From NCBI RefSeq assembly GCF_014656095.1, contig NZ_BNBT01000047.1, forward strand, positions 1 to 52,589: a stretch of 52,589 bases of DNA, read 5' to 3'. A model generated the notes under the pieces. The model was not told the DNA's origin. It was given only the letters and a program-made list of their open reading frames with translations, and ran no database searches. Below, piece by piece: positions 17,825 to 24,786 of the stretch; positions within the stretch are counted from its first letter, which is position 1, and every line of letters begins with the position of its first letter. This stretch comes from Streptomyces longispororuber. Its GTDB lineage: Bacteria; Actinomycetota; Actinomycetes; Streptomycetales; Streptomycetaceae. Made by a program: the position numbers and the translations under genes.

Positions 17825-18775
17825 GGATCCCTCCTTCGGAGCTCGGGGCGGGCCTCCGGCACGGCCTGGCTGCCGTACCGCGCTGTCGCCCATCACGGCG
17901 GAACCTAGGAGCGACGACAGACCGAGTCCAGGGGTGCCGGGTGCCGATCGTGCCCGGACCGTCGGCTGCGGGCCTTCCGCGGCGGGATGTGGCCACCGCT
18001 TCGGGGTGGAACTGCCGATGCCCGCCACGCGACATTCCAGGTCACGCGAAGGTTTCCGTATGAAGCGGAAACCTGGTGTACCGACAGCCTGCGCAGCGGG
18101 TTTGTCCGATACCAGCCGATACTGCATCTTTCGCAACCGCGCAGGCACGCCTCTGCCGTAACGGACACCCGACAGGTCGTCTCCGATTGATACTGCCCGT
18201 CACCAGGAGAGCTGGTTCCTGGCCCGCTGCTTCGACGAGCTCTTGGTGCTCGCCGTGCGCTGGGTCGTCTCCTTCGCCGACCCTGTGCCGCGCAGGGGCG
18301 CCTGCGGCAACTGGGTGGCTGTCGGACACGTCGGCACGATCGGCCACCACCTTCACGGGCTGCTCGCCGCGGACGGTGAGGACGCGGTCGGTGCCGTCAA
18401 TTCTGTCGTACCGGCCGCTCGCGGTGAGATGGTCGAGGATCACCTGGAGCTGGGGCGGGCCGAGGATGAAGGATCCGGGCGAGAGGTGGTCTTAGACGTC
18501 GACCTGCTCGGCATGGCCATCCTTGGTGGTGCGGGCGAGCGTGACGGTACCTGGCCAGACGGCGGGTCCGGGAGCGGGCGGACTTCCCGCACGCGCACGC
18601 CTCGACCCGCTCGCACCGGCAGGTAGCCGGCGGGCCGGGCGCCAACCCGGCCGCCGACGGCCAGACCGATTGCCTGCACCTTCCAGCCCCACCGCCAAAG
18701 TGCGACGCCGGTGCCGCGTGGTCAGGTACGACACCTGCTCCGACGTAATCCGGCGAGGGCGGGGGCCGTTGTCGC
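17825..18775. other. 950-bp stretch without a confident gene
   Basis: The promoter side of the hemopexin gene, with a perfect inverted repeat at 18050-18074 (listed separately). On the minus strand about 18190-18560 two consecutive stretches separated by a TAA have protein-like codon use (FILGPPQLQVILDHL downstream of it) but no recognisable family, possibly a decayed gene. Confidence 0.4.
18050..18074. repeat. 9-bp perfect inverted repeat, 7-nt loop
   Basis: AGGTTTCCG at 18050-18058 and CGGAAACCT at 18066-18074. It lies about 230 bp upstream of the hemopexin gene, in locally lower-GC sequence. There is no T-run, so an operator is more likely than a terminator. Confidence 0.5.
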
Positions 18776-19163
18776 ATGTCCGTGACCACCAACCGTCGGC
18801 TGTCCCGGCTGGGCCCGCTGGCCGCACTGACCGGCATGTCCGGGCTGGCCGCGCTGGCCGGAGCACCGGCGGCTTCGGCCGACACCAACACCTCCACGGA
18901 GAAGTCCACGATGCTGTGCAACATCGTGCTCCTCTCCCCCGGCGCGGACATGGACGGCTGCTCGCACATCCAGGTAAGCGGCCAGAACATGACCAAGCAG
19001 AACACGCCGAACTCGGCCCTGGTCGACTACGCAAAGGTCGAATCCCTCACCTCCCTCCTGCCCTGGCCCCCGCACCCACCACCAGGCCCCTGGCACCGGC
19101 CCCGGCGACAACCAGCAGGCCGGCCAACAGGCCATGATCAAGCGCCACACCATTAACTGGTAG
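18776..19163 (+). pseudogene. Small secreted protein with a frameshift
   Basis: ATG18776 opens a clear Sec signal peptide (basic MSVTTNRRLSRL, hydrophobic LAALTGMSGLAALAG, then APAASA before DTNTSTEK) and a short mature part with two cysteines (MLCNIV and DGCSH). In this frame the reading turns Pro/His-rich near 19050 and stops at 19156. From about 19050 a different frame has strict GC-rich third positions and ends naturally with GDNQQAGQQAMIKRHTINW at 19163. One indel near 19045-19060 therefore splits the gene, or the base call is wrong. I do not recognise the family. Confidence 0.55.
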
Positions 19164-19275
19164 GGGCCGCCCATCCCACGACGGGCCGGAGCAGTGCCCC
19201 CTGGGCCGTGACCTCAAGGAAGTGTGCTCGCAGTTGGCCGGTGGGAGCCTGGACGGTGACGTCGATGATCTCGTC

Positions 19276-19485
19276 CTACTCGTCCTGGTCGTCGGCAGTG
19301 GGCGGGAATTCCAGGCTGGTGAGGGTCTGCACGCGGACAGGGCCGAAGGCGACACCCGTGGCGATGAGCGCGCCGGCGGTCATCACGACCGCCAGGCCGT
19401 TGGACCAGCCCGCGGTGTCGGCGGGGAGGTTTCCTTGGTCCAGGATCCCGAACAGGCCGTCAATGGCTTCCACGGCGCACATCAT
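19276..19485 (-). CDS. Small membrane protein ending at an in-frame TAG
   Basis: 69 residues with one hydrophobic helix (SNGLAVVMTAGALIATGVAFG) and an acidic tail (PPTADDQDE). AGGAGG lies 5 bp before ATG19485. After the TAG at 19278-19276 the same frame stays open with coding-like codons for 40 more residues (DEIIDVTVQAPTGQLRAHFL...) to TAA at 19153-19155. The intact gene was therefore probably 110 residues, ending tail-to-tail with the secreted-protein gene. It lies downstream of the transglycosylase-like gene on the same strand. No family recognised. Confidence 0.55.
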   Translation of the reverse strand: MMCAVEAIDGLFGILDQGNLPADTAGWSNGLAVVMTAGALIATGVAFGPVRVQTLTSLEFPPTADDQDE

Positions 19486-19587
19486 CGTTGCCTCCTGACC
19501 TATGCCGTCTGTCCGTCGGAGGGCGGGTGCCCGGGGCCGGACGTGGTCGTGCGGTCCAGTCGCCGAACCCTCTTGGGGAAGGCAAGG

Positions 19588-20532
19588 TCAGGGAATCTTG
19601 AGGCCGAAGCTGTTCTTGAGTTCGTTGATGAAGTTCTTGTTGTTTCCTCTTGGGTTGGGGAAGAGCTGGAAGTTCTTTTTGTCCCAGTCCCAGTAGCGGC
19701 CGCCCGCATACAGCATGAGTGTCTCGAGACGCAGGACCTGGACGTCGTCGAGACCTTCGGTGTTGGGGAACTTTCCGTTGGTCCGGTATCGGCCGAGGAT
19801 GCTTCTTGCGATGTTTCGATGCGCCTTGAGGAGTTTCGCTCCTGCTTTGATGTTCTCTTGCCAGTTCCATCGCTGGGCGCAGGTGGGCCGTGGATCTAAT
19901 ATCTGCATAAGGCCGGTCGCGCCACTGTCCCTGTTCAGCAACGGGATACCGTCCTGGGTGAACTGCTGAAAGGTGTTGGCTGTCTCGTGGGCGGCGATCA
20001 GGAAAGCGTCGGGTTCCTGTTCTGCCAGGCACAGGGCTCGGATATCTGCTTTATCCGGGTTCTTTCCGCGTATCCTCACCTTCACCTCGTTGTGGATGGT
20101 GAAGGCGGTGGCCGGGACGCCGCTGAAGCCTGTCGCGGTGACCTTGATGGTCACCTCGCCGCCCAGGAAGTCCGTCAGCGGCGGGTCCCAGTGCCCGCCG
20201 ACCAGGTCGATGCCCTGCTCGACAGCGTGGCAGCGCACCAGCCTCGCGGTCGTGTCATCGATGGTCAGGGTCCACTGGAACCGGGTGACCGGTGTGGGGT
20301 CAGGCTGCACTCCCACGATCCGCGCTTCGCAGGGGATAGCGGGCATAGCCGGATCCGGGCTGATGAAGAAGGTCTCGCCCGGCTTGGGCCGGTCGATGGC
20401 GATGACCGGGGCCGACGCGTTGGGCGCCGCGGTGGCGGCCTGGGCGAGAGCCGCTGGAGCAAGGATCTGCGGGGTCTTCGCCGCCGTGCCGTCCGTCAGT
20501 GCAGCGTTCCCGCCCGGGACGGGGTCGGTCAC
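19588..20532 (-). CDS. Lytic-transglycosylase-like protein with N-terminal Ig-like region
   Basis: 314 residues. An Ala/Pro-rich N-terminus (1-45) is followed by a beta-sandwich-like region about 45-155 (RPKPGETFFISP... FTIHNEVKVRIRG) and a C-terminal SLT-like domain about 165-310 (FLIAAHETANTFQQF, then SGATGLMQILDP, then NWQENIKAGAKLLKAHRNIA). HE(T) gives a candidate catalytic Glu, and GLMQI is the family's second signature. There is no signal peptide. The GTG start overlaps the stop of the 626-residue gene as GTGA, so the two are coupled. A peptidoglycan-cleaving domain on a non-Sec protein suggests delivery by another route. Confidence 0.7.
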   Translation of the reverse strand: MTDPVPGGNAALTDGTAAKTPQILAPAALAQAATAAPNASAPVIAIDRPKPGETFFISPDPAMPAIPCEARIVGVQPDPTPVTRFQWTLTIDDTTARLVRCHAVEQGIDLVGGHWDPPLTDFLGGEVTIKVTATGFSGVPATAFTIHNEVKVRIRGKNPDKADIRALCLAEQEPDAFLIAAHETANTFQQFTQDGIPLLNRDSGATGLMQILDPRPTCAQRWNWQENIKAGAKLLKAHRNIARSILGRYRTNGKFPNTEGLDDVQVLRLETLMLYAGGRYWDWDKKNFQLFPNPRGNNKNFINELKNSFGLKIP

Positions 20533-22409
20533 TGGGCATCACCCTCGTCGGCGGCGGTTTGGGTGGTGGACACGGTGGTGCCGGCGTCGGAAGCGGAGAC
20601 GGAGATCTTGCCGGGCAGCCCGACCGAGAGCGGGAAGAGGTCGCGGTAGATGCGGGCCTTGATGCTGTCGGAGGCCTTGACGAGGTCCTGGCCCAGGGCC
20701 TCGCGGTCGTTGGCCAGCGTACGGCGGCGGACGGCGTTGGCCTGCAGGGCGGCCGAGTAGTCGTCGAGGGCGTTGCCTTGGCCGAGGAGGGCGTCGACGA
20801 TGACGCCGTCGGTACGCATGACGACCTTGTCGACGTTGATGATGACGCCGGGGACGGTGATTGCGTTGTTGGTCTCGTCGCTGTAGGTGGAGGTGGTCTT
20901 GCGCCAGCGCAGATAGGTGTCGTTGGGGCCGAGCTGGCGCTCCTCCACCATGGGGGGCTGGACCAGGTTGTCCTTGTAGTCGAAGAGCGTGGAGAGCTGC
21001 TCGATCACCATTTTGCGCACCTCGGCCCGTTTGGCGGGCTGGACGTACGTCGCCAGCAGGCCGTCCAGTCCGGACAGCGGTACTTCGACCACACTTTCAC
21101 CGTAGCCGTTCCAGAACCCGACGCGGACGTCGACCAGGTGCAGGATCGTGATGTGCTCCTGGTTGATCTGTCGGAACACGAAGTTCAGGGTCCGGCCGAC
21201 GTTGATGTTCTCCAGCTGACGGGTGATCGCGGTTTCCTCGCCGCTCTCGGTCTTGACCTCATTGGAGGTGTTGACTTGCACATCGCGCTTGGCGGATGCC
21301 TTGGCGGCGTGCTTGTTGACTGCGCTGCTGGTGTTCCTGGCGAACTGCTCACGCTGGGAGGCGGTGGATCCCTTGACGCCGCCGCTGACCTTGGCGCTGG
21401 CGAAACCCCAGGAGCCGGACGCTTCGGCCTCCACATGCCACTCCAGGCTTTTCTGCTCGGCCTGCTTGTCCGACTGCTCGCGCGTCACCGTGGTCTCGAA
21501 GTCGTCGGCGCTCTCCTTGGAGAAGGAGTCGAGGATGCTGGAGGCCGACTTGCTGTCGGTCTCCGTCTTCCGCCACGTCTTGATGCTGATACTGGTCTTC
21601 TCGCCCGGGAGCAGGCTGAACGTCTTCAGCGTGCGGCCCGCGCCGTATTGGCCGAGGAACGTGGAGAGCCGGTAGGTCTCCACCAGTGCGATCTGCGGTT
21701 GCCCTTCGGGCAATGCGTCGGCCGCCGACTGCGGAAAGGGTTCCGGCAGGAACGTGTGGGTGTAGTCGCCCCACAGGGTCCGGTGCACACTCAACCGCTT
21801 GCCCGCCTGAAGCATGCTCGTGATGAGCGGCACGTCGATGTCCGTGACCCGCGGTCGGACCCGGTGGTCGCCCAGTGCCGCCTCGGTCAGCACCGAACCC
21901 GCCGCCGCCTTCGGCAGGTGCGTAACCTCCGTCTCGGCCAGGCCCTCCCCGTCCTGTTCCGCCGCCCGCCCTGCCGCGGCCCCCTCATGAATCTCGGAGG
22001 ACGAACGGCTCAGGCCGACCAACGGCAGCAGGCTGGGGGCCACCGTCCCCTTGCGGAGCCCTTGGGCCAGCACGCTCGTCGTCGCCGTGTCCAGAGCACC
22101 CGAACTCTGGAAGACAGCGGTGTGCGTAGCGAACAATCCGGCACTGGTGGCGGCCGGGTTCTTGATGCCGGGGAACATCTTCAGGTCACCGGTGCGTAAC
22201 GCCTCCGCTACCTGCTCCGGAGTGACAGCCGCAAACGAGGAGTTGCGCTCCGGGGCCTTGAACGCGGCGCCCACGAACCAGTCGGTGAGCGGGCCTGCCA
22301 AGTCGAACGCGATGATGTTCCGGCCGGTGTACGAGGTGGGCTCCGGAACGTTGTAACTGAGGATCGATGCCTTGCCGGCCGGATCGAACTTGCTGATCGG
22401 TTCACCCAT
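20529..22409 (-). CDS. Unrecognised 626-residue protein, Ser/Lys-rich central region
   Basis: ATG22409 is preceded by GGGAGG. No signal peptide, long hydrophobic helix or known catalytic motif was seen. From about residue 260 there is a long polar, strand-like alternating segment (TLKTFSLLPGEKTSISIKTW; GSWGFASAKVSGGVKGS; RDVQVNTSNEVKTESGEETA) followed by a conserved-looking core (ENINVGRTLNFVFRQ, EHITILHLVDVRVGFWNG). A helical segment about 545-610 precedes a Thr/Ser-rich end. The alternating Ser/Lys stretch is reminiscent of a beta-barrel or amphipathic pore segment, but that is only a guess from pattern. It is coupled to the transglycosylase-like gene. Confidence 0.75.
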   Translation of the reverse strand: MGEPISKFDPAGKASILSYNVPEPTSYTGRNIIAFDLAGPLTDWFVGAAFKAPERNSSFAAVTPEQVAEALRTGDLKMFPGIKNPAATSAGLFATHTAVFQSSGALDTATTSVLAQGLRKGTVAPSLLPLVGLSRSSSEIHEGAAAGRAAEQDGEGLAETEVTHLPKAAAGSVLTEAALGDHRVRPRVTDIDVPLITSMLQAGKRLSVHRTLWGDYTHTFLPEPFPQSAADALPEGQPQIALVETYRLSTFLGQYGAGRTLKTFSLLPGEKTSISIKTWRKTETDSKSASSILDSFSKESADDFETTVTREQSDKQAEQKSLEWHVEAEASGSWGFASAKVSGGVKGSTASQREQFARNTSSAVNKHAAKASAKRDVQVNTSNEVKTESGEETAITRQLENINVGRTLNFVFRQINQEHITILHLVDVRVGFWNGYGESVVEVPLSGLDGLLATYVQPAKRAEVRKMVIEQLSTLFDYKDNLVQPPMVEERQLGPNDTYLRWRKTTSTYSDETNNAITVPGVIINVDKVVMRTDGVIVDALLGQGNALDDYSAALQANAVRRRTLANDREALGQDLVKASDSIKARIYRDLFPLSVGLPGKISVSASDAGTTVSTTQTAADEGDAQ

Positions 22410-22519
22410 CGACAGCCTCCCGAGTCGAAGTCGGCTCCCCGGACGACGAGGCGCCCGCCCCCATGAGACACCCCGGCTCACACGAATCGCAATAAAACCC
22501 TGATAGATAATTTGTCCGA

Positions 22520-23263
22520 TTAAGGGGCGATCTTGATCGCTGTATCTCGCCGGCACGGGTCGTGGTAGCGGATCGTCCGCTCGCACAGGTAGGTCCGTTC
22601 CGCGTCGGTCGGGTCCCCTGTGGTGATCGCGAGGGTGACCGTACGGCGTAGGTCCTCCTCGATCGCCCCCTGGTTCTTCACGGTCGGCGGCACGAGCAGG
22701 GCGTCGGTGGCGGTGCCGTCCGCGGTCAGCGCGTAGCGGTGGTTGAGCAGTTCGCGCGGTGCCTCCGTGGCGCCGTGGCCGGTGTCCGCCGCGGGCGGGA
22801 CCTCCACGCAGGGGGGCGAGGGCGGCTCGTACGTCTCGATAATCCGTAGGGCCTCGGTGACCGCGTACACGACCTCTACGGCCCCTACGAGGATCGAGCG
22901 GTAGGGGTTGCGGCACACCGCGCCGTCGTACGGGTCGCCTCCACCGCCGGACGGGACAGCCAGCGGCCGCTGATCGCGAAGCGGGCGAGTGAGCCGGTGA
23001 GGTGGCGGCGGCCGTCGAGGCGGGAGTGCAGGGCAGTGGAGTGCGGCACCTGCTCCTCGCGCACGCGGACCAACCGGTAGCCGTTGGCTGCGATCGACGC
23101 CCCAGTCGGACGGAAGCTGCTCGGCGGAGTCGAGTACGTCGAGGGCGATCGCCCCGTCACGGACTGTGGGGCCGACCACGGTGCGTCCCTCCGCCGCCAG
23201 AGCAGTGGCCGGGGCGGCAAGGCCTTCCCGGTCGATCACTGCGGTTGCTCGGGTGGCGGTCAT
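22520..23263 (-). pseudogene. NiFe-hydrogenase remnant: beta-subunit N-terminus fused to alpha-subunit C-terminus
   Basis: ATG23263 follows GAGGAGGATCCCA. The first 58 or so residues (AVIDREGL... GRTVVGPTVRDGAI... LPSDWGVD) resemble the start of the 4Fe-4S beta subunit of group 3 (sulfhydrogenase-type) hydrogenases. After a frame change near 23090 come VPHSTALHSRLDGRRHLTG and LARFAISGRWLS, and after a second change near 22930 CRNPYRSILVGAVEVVYA, TEAPRELLNHRYAL, VPPTVKNQGAIEEDLRRT and IRYHDPC, all from the large (Ni-binding) subunit. The C-terminal DPCxxC nickel motif is cut after its first Cys. Genes between the beta and alpha subunits are missing. It cannot be functional. Confidence 0.7.
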
Positions 23264-23493
23264 TGGGATCCTCCTCGTGGCTCGCGGTGCTCCGCTGTGA
23301 TCCGCGAGGTGCCTCTTCCACGACCGGCGTCGGGGGGCGAAGCACCGGTGGAAGGAGTGGTTCGGCCCTGTGCCCGGGGCCGGTGGGTATCCGTCCGCAT
23401 GCCGGGAGCGTTGCGCGTGGGCTACGGACCGGCGTACGGCGTCTGCGCCCACGCGTGGGGCCCCGCCGTGCTGCCTCGCCCTCTGCCTGCGTG

Positions 23494-24006
23494 TCAGCCG
23501 CCGTGGACGTCCTGGGGCGTCAGCTCGCGCGCGACGGACTCCGCCCACGCCGTCACCGCCGCGAAGTCGCGGAAGTCGCCGCCCTCCCCGGAGCGCACGA
23601 TCATGCGCGCCGCTCGCCCCTTGGCCCGCTCGTCGAGCCGCCCGCCGAAGGCCACGTGCGCACGGGCGCCCAGTCGGTGGGCCAGGCGCCGTACCGCCGC
23701 CGGGGCCGACAGGTCGCGCCGTGTGGCCGAGGCGTCCAGCGGGCCGCTGCTCAACAGCCACAGCGGGCGCCGGGCCAGCTCCCACCGGTGGCGGCGGGAG
23801 AAGCGGCGGGCGTCGCGCTGCCAGCGGCCGGCGTACAGGGCGCCGCCGAGGACCACGGCCTCGTACGGCGCCAGGTCCGGTACGTCGGCGGCCGGGCGCA
23901 CCTCGGTGTCGAGGCCCGCCTCGCGGAGCACGTCCCCGACGGTGCGGGCCAGTTCGGCGGTCGAGCCGTAGGTCGATCCGTAGGCGACGAGGACCGTGCG
24001 TGCCAT
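23494..24006 (-). CDS. Flavodoxin-domain protein
   Basis: 170 residues starting at ATG24006. The FMN phosphate loop is VAYGSTYGSTAELA near the N-terminus, and the second FMN loop region is VVLGGALYAGRW about 55-66. The rest follows the flavodoxin / HemG-like fold. It probably moves electrons or serves as a quinone-linked redox protein. It is the last gene of a three-gene run (acyl-CoA synthetase, CBS-BON, flavodoxin) with 13-bp spacing, so it should be expressed with them from the operator-bearing promoter at 27.68 kb. Confidence 0.85.
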   Translation of the reverse strand: MARTVLVAYGSTYGSTAELARTVGDVLREAGLDTEVRPAADVPDLAPYEAVVLGGALYAGRWQRDARRFSRRHRWELARRPLWLLSSGPLDASATRRDLSAPAAVRRLAHRLGARAHVAFGGRLDERAKGRAARMIVRSGEGGDFRDFAAVTAWAESVARELTPQDVHGG

Positions 24007-24019
24007 CGCCGCACCTCCT

Positions 24020-24754
24020 TCACAGCTTGCGCAGCCAGTCGTCGGCGACGCCTTTGCGTGCTTGGTCGGTGGGCCGCAGGTGGGAGTCGTCGAAGCGGTA
24101 GGTGAGTTTGTCGACCACGTCGACGACACCGTCGATCTGCCGGGTCATCCGCACGGCCACGGGCACCTCACTGCTGCGCTCCACCTGCCCGCGCAGGGTC
24201 ACCATCCCGTCCAGCACGTCCACCGCCAGGGTCTGCGGAGCCGGCCACAGCGTGTCCACCAGAACCCCTTGGACGACGTCCCGGCGGATGTCGGCGTCGG
24301 GCCGCAGGAAGATCTGGAGCAGGTCGCGGCGGGTGACGATGCCGACCAGCCTCTCCTCGTCGTCGAGGACGGGCAGGCGCTCGACACGGTGCCTGGCCAT
24401 GGTGCGCGCGGCCCCGGCGACGGTGTCCTCGGCGTACACGGTGACGGGCGGGTGCGACATCAGTTGTCCGGCCGTACGGGCGCGGGCCTTGGCCGTGCGC
24501 TCGCGCGCGCCCGGCAGCAGCCTGCGCCGGCGGCGCCCGGTGGGCGCGGGCGCGTAGGGGTCGTCCGCCTCGGCCTGCCGCATCACGAGGTCGGTCTCGG
24601 AGAGCACGCCGATGACGTGCCGTTCGTCGTCCACCACCGGCATACCGCTGATGTCGTTGCGGTGCAGAAGCTGCGCCACGTCCTTGAAGGGGGTGTCGTA
24701 GGTGGCTGTCACGACGTCGCGCGTCATGACCGCGCCGACCTTGCGGTGCTTCAT
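24020..24754 (-). CDS. CBS-pair protein with C-terminal BON domain
   Basis: 244 residues. CBS1 about 5-60 (VGAVMTRDVVTA, ISGMPVVDDERHVIGVLSE), a basic linker with RRRRRLL, CBS2 about 98-155 (AGQLMSHPPVTVYAEDT, RLPVLDDEERLVGIVTRRD), then a BON fold about 165-230 (VDVLDGMVTLRGQVERSSE). CBS pairs bind adenine nucleotides and act as energy sensors. Proteins of this architecture are standard members of actinobacterial dormancy regulons. Starts at ATG24754; a paralogue lies at 36497. Confidence 0.92.
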   Translation of the reverse strand: MKHRKVGAVMTRDVVTATYDTPFKDVAQLLHRNDISGMPVVDDERHVIGVLSETDLVMRQAEADDPYAPAPTGRRRRRLLPGARERTAKARARTAGQLMSHPPVTVYAEDTVAGAARTMARHRVERLPVLDDEERLVGIVTRRDLLQIFLRPDADIRRDVVQGVLVDTLWPAPQTLAVDVLDGMVTLRGQVERSSEVPVAVRMTRQIDGVVDVVDKLTYRFDDSHLRPTDQARKGVADDWLRKL

Positions 24755-24786
24755 CTTCGTTCGCCTCCTTGTCACACGGCTCGGCT

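Noticed and set aside
22520..23263. A working hydrogenase-like gene with programmed frameshifting
   Set aside because: Two frame changes, a fused subunit junction and a missing nickel motif fit decay better than recoding; no slippery site or structure seen.
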